A stretch of 64,000 nt of DNA, from the NCBI GenBank assembly GCA_023382655.1, contig JAHDWK010000015.1:1-64000 (forward strand). The letters run 5' to 3'. The notes below the pieces were generated by a model. It did no database searches. It worked only from the letters and a program-made list of their open reading frames with translations, and was not told where the DNA came from. This document shows, one piece after another, positions 42,254 to 51,026 of the stretch (positions within the stretch are counted from its first letter, which is position 1; each line of letters opens with the position of its first letter). Both the position numbers and the translations under genes were made by a program. The DNA comes from Anaerolineae bacterium (GTDB lineage: Bacteria; Chloroflexota; Anaerolineae; Promineifilales; Promineifilaceae).

Positions 42254-43066
42254 TTACTGTGGTTTCAGATTATTTAGCAGATTTAGAGTAGCTTCTATGA
42301 TTTGTGCCTGTTGTGTGGCCCGGCCAATGGTGGCGGGATTGTCACCGGACTGCGCGCCATACCAGCCAAATTGGGCATGATTGCCACCTGTTATCGGCCA
42401 CCATTGTACATCAGCAGGTAATAAATCTTTCGCTTTCTCAACATCTGCTATGCTGGCCAGCCCATCTTCGGTGCCATAAATGGACACAACATCAAGGTCA
42501 TAACCCGACAAATCGGCATTCTCGGCCGGATAGGCAGCCCACAACGCCAGCCCATCTACCATGTCCGGTTGGTCGTAGGCATATTGGGCCGCCATTGCGC
42601 CGCCCAGGGAGTGCCCGGCAATGGCCCATTGCTCAATGTGGGGGTAGGCAGCGATAACGGCCGTGGCCGCATTGGCATCGAAAAAGGCCAGATTGAGCGG
42701 CATGGGCACAATCACTACCTGGTAGCCTTCACTGGCAATGGCGCGGGCCACCGGTGCATAAGCGCGGGCATCCACACGGCCACCGGGGTAGATGATCAGG
42801 CCGGTTGTTGGCGGCGCGCCGGTGGGCATGAAGGTGATCCATTCATCCTGGGTCACTGTGATCTGCGCGTCAGATGAGAGGGCGGTTATTGCTTCGGGCA
42901 TTGGCGCGGCGGTATCGCCGGCCCAGGCCACAAAGCCGATGGAAACAAGTAGCAGCCCGGCCACTACGGCCAATAATAGAAATGTTACTTTCCTGAATTT
43001 TGTTACTTTGTGGGAATTACCGTTTTTCTTAACAGATAATGACTCGGTGGGGTTAATCAGTGTCAT
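42254..43066 (-). CDS. Membrane-anchored alpha/beta hydrolase
   Basis: A 270-residue protein with one N-terminal transmembrane helix (about 28-48) and an alpha/beta-hydrolase domain. GLIIYPGGRVDARAY contains the oxyanion region, GHSLGGAMA the nucleophile Ser, IYGTEDGLAS the Asp, and GGNHAQFGWYG the His. It resembles the abhydrolase_5 group; the substrate is unknown. It diverges from the ABC ATPase gene. Confidence 0.85.
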   Translation of the reverse strand: MTLINPTESLSVKKNGNSHKVTKFRKVTFLLLAVVAGLLLVSIGFVAWAGDTAAPMPEAITALSSDAQITVTQDEWITFMPTGAPPTTGLIIYPGGRVDARAYAPVARAIASEGYQVVIVPMPLNLAFFDANAATAVIAAYPHIEQWAIAGHSLGGAMAAQYAYDQPDMVDGLALWAAYPAENADLSGYDLDVVSIYGTEDGLASIADVEKAKDLLPADVQWWPITGGNHAQFGWYGAQSGDNPATIGRATQQAQIIEATLNLLNNLKPQ

Positions 43067-43142
43067 GGATTTTTTCCTGGTCTAAAATTTATACATACAA
43101 ACATCATTGTAACTGTGTTGTACAGATTTTGTCAAGATATTG

Positions 43143-43164
43143 AATTTTTCTGTATAGAAAAATT
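43143..43164. promoter_or_regulatory. Possible operator upstream of the ABC ATPase gene
   Basis: AATTTTTC (43143-43150), TGTATA, GAAAAATT (43157-43164) is a perfect 8-base inverted repeat in an AT-rich divergent region, 36 bases before the ATPase start. Repressor binding is only a guess. Confidence 0.35.
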
Positions 43165-43199
43165 TAGAAACGCTCATCTACCGAAGGATTGATTCGTTA

Positions 43200-43880
43200 A
43201 TGAACCCACTCATCTATGTCGAAAACTTGAGTAAGGATTTCCAAGAGGGAGAGCAGCTGCGCCGGGTGTTGCAAGCGGTGAATACGCAGTTTTACGAGGG
43301 AGAGTTTTCTGTTCTGTTGGGTAAAAGTGGCAGCGGCAAAAGCACGTTGTTGAATTTGCTCAGCGGGATCGAAAAGCCGTCACACGGCCGTGTCACCATC
43401 CATAACACCGCCATTACTGACCTGAGCGAACGGCAACGCACCCTGTTCCGTCGAGATCATATCGGTTTCGTTTTCCAGTTTTTTAACCTGATTCCCACGC
43501 TGACGGTGCTGGAAAATGTGACGCTGCCGCAGGAATTGGCCGGGGGACACGGCCGTGCCGTTGCCCAATCCGCCCTTGCCTTACTGGAACAGGTCGGTCT
43601 GGCCGATCGGCAACATACTTTCCCTGACAAACTGTCCGGTGGGGAGCAGCAGCGCGTGGCCATTGCCCGCGCCCTGGCGCACAATCCCCTGCTGGTGCTG
43701 GCCGATGAACCGACCGGTAATCTGGACGAAGAAACGGGCGAAATGGTGATGGCGCTCTTGCTCAAATTGACGCGCGATGCGGGCAAAACCCTGATTATGG
43801 CCACCCACAACCCGGAAATTGTACCCCTGGCGGATCGGGTTTATCGTGTGCATGAGGGGGAGGTGGAGGTAATTGAGTAA
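43200..43880 (+). CDS. ABC transporter ATP-binding protein (LolD/MacB type)
   Basis: A 226-residue ATPase: Walker A GKSGSGKST, Q-loop FVFQFFNL, signature LSGGEQQRVAIARAL, Walker B VLADEPTGNLDEET, and H-loop MATHN. The LFRRDHIGFVFQ and PTGNLD patterns are typical of partners of FtsX/MacB permeases. A matching permease lies at 37.5-40.1 kb but on the other strand. The last codons (EVIE, stop) lie in the GTAATTGA repeat. Confidence 0.92.
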   Translation: MNPLIYVENLSKDFQEGEQLRRVLQAVNTQFYEGEFSVLLGKSGSGKSTLLNLLSGIEKPSHGRVTIHNTAITDLSERQRTLFRRDHIGFVFQFFNLIPTLTVLENVTLPQELAGGHGRAVAQSALALLEQVGLADRQHTFPDKLSGGEQQRVAIARALAHNPLLVLADEPTGNLDEETGEMVMALLLKLTRDAGKTLIMATHNPEIVPLADRVYRVHEGEVEVIE

Positions 43881-43920
43881 TTAGGCAATTGAGACGCCAA
43901 TTACCCAATTACTCAATTAC
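43869..43920. repeat. Inverted repeat of GTAATTGA units between convergent genes
   Basis: GTAATTGAGTAATT (43869-43882) and its complement (43907-43920) are perfect. The left arm holds the stop codon of the ABC ATPase gene, and the right arm ends six bases before the stop of the convergent kinase gene. Confidence 0.85.
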
Positions 43921-43925
43921 ATTCT

Positions 43926-46085
43926 TTACGGCAGCGTACAGCCACCGGGGAAATAGTTATTGGGGTCAATGTAAATCTGGCCGGATTTCTGGGTGGCGGT
44001 GGTGTCTTCAATAACACGAATCTCGTGATTGTAGGCCGCACAGCGCCGCGCCTGGGCAAAGTGAGTAAACGGGCCGGGGCCACGATATTCGGCGGCCTGC
44101 CCACCTGGTAAATCAAAGACAAACACGGTAAATTGGCCGCCGCTGCCGCCATCAAGGTAGGGGAAGATGGTGATCTGGCAGCGCCAGTCTGGGCCATTGC
44201 CGGGATAATCACAAGATTCAACGGTGAAAATATAGTTAGCCACACCGGCGCCCGGTGTGGGGGAAGGGGTAGCGGTGGGTGCGCCCGAAGTAGGCGAAGC
44301 GGTCGGTGTCGGCGTCTGGCGGGGTACGACTACAAAACTAAAAGTTAAAGGGGTACCTACGCCATCCCCTTCAGCGTTCTGCAACTCCCAGGTACTTTCA
44401 TATGTGCCGAGGGTAGACGGAGAAGCGAAATCGGCGGTGAGGGTAACCCGCTCGCCGGGGGCCACGGCCGTGCCCACCGCAATGGGAGCGTCCTCATAAC
44501 CAAACTCTTCCCCCTCCACATAGGCCCACACCAGATTGACCGGCCAGGGACAGTCGCTATTGTTTTCCAGCACCCACTGTGCCGTAAATCCGCTGCTGGG
44601 GAAAACGGCATTTGAGGTGGTATTGGCCCTGGTGGTGGAAACCAGACGCACGGTGGGTACACAACTGTCTAGAAAAGCGGCGGTCGCGTCTACAGTCGGT
44701 GAAGGTGTGGCGGAAGCTGCCGGGGTGTGCGAGGCTGTCGGTGTATTGGTAGGGGTATCAGTAGCGGCGGCGGCCGTCAGGGCAATGGCCAGTTCTGCTA
44801 ACTGGGTGGCTACCTGGTTGGGTGTGGCCGTGACGGGTGACGGGGTTTCTGTGGCGATGGCGGGTGGGGTGGGGGTGTTGGTGGCATCATCCCCGGCAAT
44901 GACGGGCGGCGTCTCGTTGCCGGCATCATCAGTGTCAAATGCGCCGCTGGCATACAGCCCACCGCCAGTGATGAGTAGGAAAATAACGGCGACTACAGCA
45001 TAGGCCCAGGTGGGGATTTTGCGGGCCGGTGGAGCTACGGCCGTTTCCGGTGAGATGGCAACCGGTGCGCCAACGGCCGTTGGCTCAGCCGGGGTGTGGA
45101 CGACAGTAGAGGTTTGGGCCGCGCCGACGGCCGTTTGTGAGGCGATGGTCATACCTGGGGCCGTATAATCGGGCGAGGAGGTAATGACGGTCGCGCCGCC
45201 CAGGGGAGTCACGGCCGTTGTCGCCCGTTCATCAGACCAATTGATGGCCCTTAAAGCCGCCGCCATTTCCGCCGCCGTTTGGAAACGCTCATCCGGGTTC
45301 TTTGCCAGCGCCTTCACAATAGCGTTTTGTAGATCCAGTGGCATATCCGGGTTAAACGTCACCGGCTGGGGAACCGGCTCATTCACATGTTTCATCACCA
45401 CTGCCAACGGCGTATCGGCCGCAAACGGCAGCTTATTCGTCACCATTTGGAAGAGCAGCACCCCCAGCGAGTAAATATCTACCCGTTCATCACCCGGTTT
45501 GCCCAATGCCTGCTCCGGCGACATATAGGAAGGCGTGCCAATGAGCGCCCCGGTGGCCGTATAGGCCATCGTCTGGCTACCCATCAGCTTAACAATGCCA
45601 AAATCGGTCAGCACAGCCTGGCCGGTTTCTTTGCGCAGCATGATGTTAGCCGGTTTAATGTCGCGGTGTACCATGCCCCGCCGGTGGGCATAGGACAGAG
45701 CGTCGGCCACATCGGCAATCATCTTCACCGATTGTTCCAGGGGAAAACTCTCACCGGCGGCCGCCAGTTCTTCCAGCTTTTGCTTCAGCGTGCCCCCGTC
45801 AATGTATTCCATGACCAGGTAGTAGCTATCTTTGCCATAGATGTCGAAGTCAAAAACCCGGACGATATTGGGGTGGCCCAGGGCGGCCATGGCCCGCGCT
45901 TCCCGCTTGAATCGCTGCAAAAAATCATCCTCGGCGCTGAGGAAGGTGTGCATGATCTTGATAGCTACGTAGCGATCGAGGCTCTCTTGATACCCCTTGT
46001 AGACCTCGGCCATACCACCACGACCCAGCCGCTCTTCGATGTGGTATTTGCCAATGGTTTTCCCGGTTAAAGTGGATTCTTCCAT
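43926..46085 (-). CDS. Transmembrane Ser/Thr protein kinase with extracellular NBR1-like Ig domain, 719 aa
   Basis: The kinase domain (about 12-280) has GRGGMAEVYKG, VAIKIMH, VHRDIKPANIML, DFG and GTPSYMSPEQ. A transmembrane helix (about 365-387) follows an Ala/Thr-rich linker. Outside are a Thr-Pro-rich stretch (about 395-470), an Ig-like domain of the NBR1 central type (about 475-590, WVLENNSDCPWP and VAPGERVTLTADF), another Thr-Pro linker, and a Cys-containing C-terminal domain. The outer part probably senses or binds a wall or surface ligand. AGGAAA precedes ATG 46085. It carries four ACGGCCGT copies within 180 bases (45037-45218). Confidence 0.9.
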   Translation of the reverse strand: MEESTLTGKTIGKYHIEERLGRGGMAEVYKGYQESLDRYVAIKIMHTFLSAEDDFLQRFKREARAMAALGHPNIVRVFDFDIYGKDSYYLVMEYIDGGTLKQKLEELAAAGESFPLEQSVKMIADVADALSYAHRRGMVHRDIKPANIMLRKETGQAVLTDFGIVKLMGSQTMAYTATGALIGTPSYMSPEQALGKPGDERVDIYSLGVLLFQMVTNKLPFAADTPLAVVMKHVNEPVPQPVTFNPDMPLDLQNAIVKALAKNPDERFQTAAEMAAALRAINWSDERATTAVTPLGGATVITSSPDYTAPGMTIASQTAVGAAQTSTVVHTPAEPTAVGAPVAISPETAVAPPARKIPTWAYAVVAVIFLLITGGGLYASGAFDTDDAGNETPPVIAGDDATNTPTPPAIATETPSPVTATPNQVATQLAELAIALTAAAATDTPTNTPTASHTPAASATPSPTVDATAAFLDSCVPTVRLVSTTRANTTSNAVFPSSGFTAQWVLENNSDCPWPVNLVWAYVEGEEFGYEDAPIAVGTAVAPGERVTLTADFASPSTLGTYESTWELQNAEGDGVGTPLTFSFVVVPRQTPTPTASPTSGAPTATPSPTPGAGVANYIFTVESCDYPGNGPDWRCQITIFPYLDGGSGGQFTVFVFDLPGGQAAEYRGPGPFTHFAQARRCAAYNHEIRVIEDTTATQKSGQIYIDPNNYFPGGCTLP

Positions 46086-46187
46086 ATTTCCTATGCCTGC
46101 CAGCCTGATGATCTGAATGATTGTTACGCGCCACCAGTAATTGGCATGGTTAGTATACCCAGTTTTAAGGTAATGCGAAAAGGGCAG

Positions 46188-46230
46188 CAGGTGTCAGGTG
46201 ATTAGACATTCACTTGACACCTGACACCTG
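46188..46230. repeat. Inverted repeat of CAGGTGT units at the rlmN end
   Basis: CAGGTGTCAGGTG (46188-46200) pairs exactly with 46218-46230, and more GACACCTG units extend to 46243. The rlmN stop lies within it, so its last ten residues (SDIQVSGVK) are repeat-encoded. Confidence 0.82.
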
Positions 46231-47262
46231 AATATCTGACACTTTTAGCTGCCCACAACCGGCGGCAATGTCTATGCCCCGGCGTTGGCGCACAGTGCTG
46301 GGGATGCCGTATTGGGTGAGGATGGCCTGGAACTGTTTGACCGACGGCCGTGCCGTTGGCAGTCCGTCATAACCCGGCGTGGGATTCAGGGGGATCAGGT
46401 TGACGTGGGCGGGGATGGTTTGCAAAAGTTGGCCCAGGGCATGTGCCTGTTCGGGGGCATCATTTTTGTCTTCAATCAGCGTCCACTCAAAGAAGATGTG
46501 CCGTTTTCTTTTCTGGGTGTAATAACGACAGGCATCCAGCAGTTCGGCCAGCGGCCAACGGCGGGCGGGGGGTACGAGCGCCTGCCGTTCGGCATCCGTC
46601 GCGCCATGCAGGCTGACGGCCAACCGCACCTGCCGCCCCTCGTCGGCCAGACGGATAATGCCGGGCACGACGCCCACAGTGCTGAGGGTGATGTGGCGCG
46701 GGGCGATGGCCATGCCCTTGGGGTGAGTGAGAATGTCTACGGCCGTCATCGTGGCCTCATAATTGTGCAGTGGTTCACCCATACCCATGAGAACGATGTT
46801 GCGTAGCCGTGGCTGGCTGGTTTCTTGTAATAGCCGGTCTACAAACAAGACCTGCCCCACAATTTCCCCGGCAGAGAGGTGACGGGTGAAGCCCATCTGC
46901 CCGGTGGCGCAAAAGACGCAGCCCATGGCGCAGCCGACCTGGGTGCTGACGCAAGCGGTCGCCCGCCCCTTGAACCCCATGAGGACGGTTTCAATAGTTT
47001 GGCCGTCGGCCAGGGCCAGCAGGAATTTGCGGGTAAAGCCATCGCTGCTGTGGGTGTCCAGGCGAGTGTGGGGCAGGGGCACGGCCGTGTCTTGAACCAA
47101 CCTGTCCTGCAAATCCCGGCGCAGGTCGGTCATCACCGCCACCGTATCCACCTGTTCCTGGTACAGATAGGCCCAGATGCGGCCGGCATGGTAAGGGCTA
47201 AAGCCCCAGGTTTGCAGCAGATTTTCCAGCGCCGGGTAATTCAGGTCATACAAATTAAGCAT
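46210..47262 (-). CDS. rlmN: 23S rRNA (adenine2503-C2)-methyltransferase (dual tRNA A37)
   Basis: A 350-residue radical-SAM methylase. The cluster motif is GCAMGCVFCATGQMGF, preceded by the FKGRATACVSTQVGC Cys region and followed by VLMGMGEPLHNYEA and the SLHGATDAERQALVP segment. The start ATG 47262 (MLNLYDLNYPALENLL) fits homologs; the longer frame from 47361 adds unrelated residues. It modifies A2503 of 23S rRNA and A37 of some tRNAs. Confidence 0.94.
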   Translation of the reverse strand: MLNLYDLNYPALENLLQTWGFSPYHAGRIWAYLYQEQVDTVAVMTDLRRDLQDRLVQDTAVPLPHTRLDTHSSDGFTRKFLLALADGQTIETVLMGFKGRATACVSTQVGCAMGCVFCATGQMGFTRHLSAGEIVGQVLFVDRLLQETSQPRLRNIVLMGMGEPLHNYEATMTAVDILTHPKGMAIAPRHITLSTVGVVPGIIRLADEGRQVRLAVSLHGATDAERQALVPPARRWPLAELLDACRYYTQKRKRHIFFEWTLIEDKNDAPEQAHALGQLLQTIPAHVNLIPLNPTPGYDGLPTARPSVKQFQAILTQYGIPSTVRQRRGIDIAAGCGQLKVSDIQVSGVK

Positions 47263-47420
47263 AGGCAGGTGATTGTAGCCTAACGGCCGTGCCCGGCATA
47301 GGGTGCATATGAGAATTTTTGCCGGGCGCAACAAAGAAGTATATTCTTGCCAGTTAACCATTCGCCCAGGTAGTGTCAGCGAATGAATATCGGTAGGGAA
47401 AGGCCAGGCTGAGTATTGTT

Positions 47421-49079
47421 ATGCATACTATCTTAAATTTAGAGCAGCAGAAAGTGTTGCTGGACAACATGCGTGATGCGGTCATCATCATGGATTTACA
47501 GTTTCATATTCTAAGCTGGAACATGGCCGCCGTAGCCATGTATGGCTGGGAAGCGGACGAGGTGTTGGCGCAGTCAATCACTGACGTTGTACCTCAATAT
47601 CAAATCGGCGCTTCTTATGATGAGACGGTGGAACGCCTTTGGGGGCAAGGATATTATGAAGGGGAAGCGGTGCACACATGCCGTGATGGACAGCAGATCA
47701 ATGTGTGGGCCAAAGTAACGCTGCTGCGAAATAAAGCTGGTAAGCCGGTAGGCGTCTTGGCGCTGAATCGGGATATGACCGACCGCCGCCAAATGGAGGA
47801 GGCGCTCAGTAAACGGCTGGCCATGGAGCAGTTTGTGGCAGAGGTGGCAGCCCAATTTATCAACCTGCCCGCCAGCCAGGTGGACGCCGGTATTGATGAT
47901 ACGCTCCGGTTAGCGGCGGGATTTGCCGGCGCCGTGCGCAGTTCTGTGTTTATGTTTCATGATGATCTGGTGCGGATGACCAATACCCATGAGTGGTGTG
48001 CTGATCCGGTCGATTCGCAAAAAGCGCAGGTACAAAATGTGCTGGTGCGTGATCTGCAACTGACGATGATGCGCTTTGCTGCTGGGGAAAACCTGATCAT
48101 CTCCCGGCCAGAAGAGGTTGAGCAACTGCCTGTGATCAATACCTGGATGGCTCAGTATGGTTTTCGGGCCATGCTGTTTGTGCCGATGTTTTATCAGGGG
48201 AAATTGGTGGGCGCGTTGGGATTTTATGGGCCGGTGGGTGTGGAAATGGTTTGGCCGGAGGTGTGGCTGACGATGTTGACATTGTTGACGACGGTCATTG
48301 TGAACGCCATCCAGCGTAAACGCGCAGACGAGCAACAGCAGGCATACGCAGCGGAGTTGGAGCGGAGTAATATGGAATTGCAGGAGTTCGCTTTTGTAGC
48401 TTCCCATGATTTGCAGGAGCCGCTACGTAAGATTTTGACGTTTGGGGAACGGCTGCGTACCCGGTATGAGGATCAACTGGACGCACGGGGCCGGGATTAT
48501 TTGCAACGGTCGGAGCGTTCGGCGGTGCGGATGCAATCGCTGTTGAGTGGTTTGCTGCTCTATTCACGAGTGCAAACACAGGCGCGCCCTTTTGCCCCGG
48601 TGAATTTAACGGCCGTCCTGCAAAACGTTCTCTCCGATTTAGAAGACCAGATGGAACGGGTACACGGCCGTGTCGTCACCCACCCCTTGCCCACCATTGA
48701 AGCCGACGCCACCCAAATGCGCCAGCTTTTCCAAAACCTGATCAGCAACGCGCTAAAATTTCACCGTCCGGGCGAATCCCCGGTAGTAGAAGTGCAGGGG
48801 GAAAAGATAAACGTCAACGGCCGTGGCCTGCTGGAAATCCGTATCACTGACAATGGTATTGGTTTTGCGCCCCAGGATAGCGAACGGATTTTTGGCGTCT
48901 TCCAGCGATTGCACGGCCATACCGAATATGAAGGCGCCGGCCTCGGGTTAGCCATTTGCCGTAAAATTGTGCTGCGTCACTTTGGTCATATTACCGCTCA
49001 GGCCGTGCCCCACAACGGCGCCACGTTTATTGTGCAGCTGCCGTTCACGCAATTGCCCCTCAGCCAGAAGATGATATAA
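47421..49079 (+). CDS. PAS-GAF sensor histidine kinase
   Basis: A 552-residue cytosolic kinase. PAS domain (about 10-125, MRDAVIIMDLQFHILSWN), GAF domain (about 150-295), coiled coil, HisKA with FVASHDLQEPLRK (the phosphorylated His), and HATPase with QNLISNALKFHR (N box), ITDNGIGFAP (G1) and GAGLGLAICRK (G2). HDLQEPLRK is typical of bacteriophytochrome-like kinases. No response regulator is adjacent. It ends nine bases before the exoribonuclease gene. Confidence 0.93.
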   Translation: MHTILNLEQQKVLLDNMRDAVIIMDLQFHILSWNMAAVAMYGWEADEVLAQSITDVVPQYQIGASYDETVERLWGQGYYEGEAVHTCRDGQQINVWAKVTLLRNKAGKPVGVLALNRDMTDRRQMEEALSKRLAMEQFVAEVAAQFINLPASQVDAGIDDTLRLAAGFAGAVRSSVFMFHDDLVRMTNTHEWCADPVDSQKAQVQNVLVRDLQLTMMRFAAGENLIISRPEEVEQLPVINTWMAQYGFRAMLFVPMFYQGKLVGALGFYGPVGVEMVWPEVWLTMLTLLTTVIVNAIQRKRADEQQQAYAAELERSNMELQEFAFVASHDLQEPLRKILTFGERLRTRYEDQLDARGRDYLQRSERSAVRMQSLLSGLLLYSRVQTQARPFAPVNLTAVLQNVLSDLEDQMERVHGRVVTHPLPTIEADATQMRQLFQNLISNALKFHRPGESPVVEVQGEKINVNGRGLLEIRITDNGIGFAPQDSERIFGVFQRLHGHTEYEGAGLGLAICRKIVLRHFGHITAQAVPHNGATFIVQLPFTQLPLSQKMI

Positions 49080-49087
49080 ACAGGTTT

Positions 49088-50905
49088 ATGCCTGACCAAG
49101 AACCGCAAATTAACAGCCTCATTGTGTACAAAAACCAGCCTGGTCGTGTGGTGCAAACCGGCAAAAAACTGTTCATTGAACTACCTGATGGCAGCCGTTT
49201 AAGCGTCCGTCCCAAAGATGTGATTTTGCTGCATCCTGGCCCCGCGCCTGCCTTATCCCGCTTGCAGCCGCCGCCCGGTGATATACAGACCGCCTGCGAA
49301 TTGTTGGCCGGGCAAACCACCTCCTTGCCGGAACTGGCCGAACTCATTTATGATGAATATTCCCCGGCAGCAGCCTGGGCCGTCTGGCAGCAGTTAGCCG
49401 ATGGTTTGTATGTGGCTGGCAGCCAGGAAGCAATTGAGGTCAATCCGCCAGAGGTCGTGGCCAAAATTCAAGCAGAACGGGCGGCTAAAGCTGCCGCCGA
49501 GCAGCAGTGGCAGGAGTTCTTGGGGCGATTGCGGGACGGCCGTTACCAACCCCAAGATACCAGTTATTTGCAAGAAATCGTGGCGCTGGCCACCAAACAA
49601 CGCGAAAACAGCAAAATCCTGCGTACCCTGGGCCAATCCGAAACCCCCGAACAGGCCCACGCCCTGCTGCTCAAAATCGGCTACTGGGATGAAATGGTCA
49701 ACCCCTACCCCCAACGCCTGGGCCTGCCTACCCCATTACCCCATTACCCAATTACCCCATTACCCATTGAAGATCGCCGCGACCTCACCCACCTGCCTGC
49801 GTTTGCCATTGACGATGAAGACAACCAGGACCCGGATGACGCCCTGAGTCTGGATGACAACCGGCTGTGGGTGCATGTGGCTGACGTGGCCGCGCTGGTA
49901 ACGCCGGGCAGCCCCGCCGACGTGGAAGCCCGCGCCCGCGCCGCCAACCTGTATTTGCCCGAAGGTACCGTGCCCATGCTACCCCCGATTGTCACGGAAA
50001 CGTTGGGGTTGGGCCTGGCGGAGGTTTCACCGGCACTGTCGTTTGGGCTGGATTTAGCGGCCGATGGCGGCATAAGCGGGGTGGAGATTGTGCCCAGTTG
50101 GGTGCGGGTGACACGCCTGACGTATGAACAGGTGGAGGCGCGGCTGGCGGAAGAACCATTTGCGGCCCTGTATGCGCTGGCGCGGCGATTTGAGGCGCGC
50201 CGCCGGGAAAATGGGGCTGTTTTTATTACCTTGCCGGAGGTGAAGATACGGGTGGAACAGGGAGAGGTGGTGATACGGCCGTTGCCCCCCTTGCGCAGCC
50301 GTACCCTGGTGATGGAAGCGATGTTGATGGCCGGGGAAGCGGTGGCCCGGTATGCCGTGCAGCACCACATCCCCCTGCCGTTCACCATTCAAGACCCACC
50401 GGATGCGGACGAACGGGAACCGGTACGGCCGTCGGCCATGCTCGCCCTGCGCAAAAGATTACAACGCAGCCAACAGGTCACATCGCCCGGTATCCACGCC
50501 GGGTTGGGATTGAATCTTTATGCCCAATCCACCAGCCCCCTCCGCCGCTATCTTGATCTGGTGGTACACCAGCAGGTGCGCGCCCATTTGCGCGGCCAGC
50601 CGCTGCTGGATGCGGCGGCCATTGTGGAGCGGGTGGGTACGGCCGATGCCGTCATCGGCAGTATACGGTCGGCCGAACGGCTGTCGAACACCCATTGGAA
50701 GCTGGTCTATCTGCTACAAAATCCCGGCTGGGAAGGCGAGGGCATTATCCTGGATCAGCGGGGCAACCGCAGCGTGGTGCTGCTGCCGGATCTGGATTTA
50801 GAAACAGAGCTTTACATCAAAGGCAGCCCGCCGCTGGACAGCGTGGTGGCGTTGGCGTCAACCGGGGTTGACCTGCCCCGGCTGGAAGGCCACTTCCGCG
50901 CCTGA
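49088..50905 (+). CDS. RNase II/RNase R-family 3'-5' exoribonuclease
   Basis: A 605-residue protein. The RNB catalytic core begins FAIDDEDNQDPDDALSL (the Asp cluster that binds Mg) and continues VHVADVAALV, LYLPEGTVPMLPP and QSTSPLRRYLDLVVHQQ. It lacks the long cold-shock N-terminus of typical RNase R. The linker before the core, TPLPHYPITPLPIE, is encoded by ATTACCCC repeats identical in type to intergenic elements. The likely role is RNA degradation. It lies nine bases after the histidine kinase gene. Confidence 0.9.
   Translation: MPDQEPQINSLIVYKNQPGRVVQTGKKLFIELPDGSRLSVRPKDVILLHPGPAPALSRLQPPPGDIQTACELLAGQTTSLPELAELIYDEYSPAAAWAVWQQLADGLYVAGSQEAIEVNPPEVVAKIQAERAAKAAAEQQWQEFLGRLRDGRYQPQDTSYLQEIVALATKQRENSKILRTLGQSETPEQAHALLLKIGYWDEMVNPYPQRLGLPTPLPHYPITPLPIEDRRDLTHLPAFAIDDEDNQDPDDALSLDDNRLWVHVADVAALVTPGSPADVEARARAANLYLPEGTVPMLPPIVTETLGLGLAEVSPALSFGLDLAADGGISGVEIVPSWVRVTRLTYEQVEARLAEEPFAALYALARRFEARRRENGAVFITLPEVKIRVEQGEVVIRPLPPLRSRTLVMEAMLMAGEAVARYAVQHHIPLPFTIQDPPDADEREPVRPSAMLALRKRLQRSQQVTSPGIHAGLGLNLYAQSTSPLRRYLDLVVHQQVRAHLRGQPLLDAAAIVERVGTADAVIGSIRSAERLSNTHWKLVYLLQNPGWEGEGIILDQRGNRSVVLLPDLDLETELYIKGSPPLDSVVALASTGVDLPRLEGHFRA
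49733..49770. repeat. ATTACCC-type repeat inside a coding region
   Basis: CCCATTACCCCATTACCC units of 8-9 bases run in frame between the N-terminal region and the RNB domain of the exoribonuclease. The same unit type forms intergenic hairpins at 36859-36906 and 43869-43920. Confidence 0.75.
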
Positions 50906-51026
50906 TCGGTGTAGAGCAACGAAGGGTGGTGTGCCGGGTGCGCTATGTAGAAGGGGGGCAAACTGCTCCTGTTAAGAACGGTTGTGCTACAATATCTCTC
51001 GTCAGCGATTTTGAGGAGGACGCACA

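Noticed and set aside
37493..43880. FtsX-type permease and LolD-type ATPase as one operon
   Set aside because: They are on opposite strands and separated by dam, folE2 and a hydrolase gene; a functional pairing remains possible but is not shown by layout.
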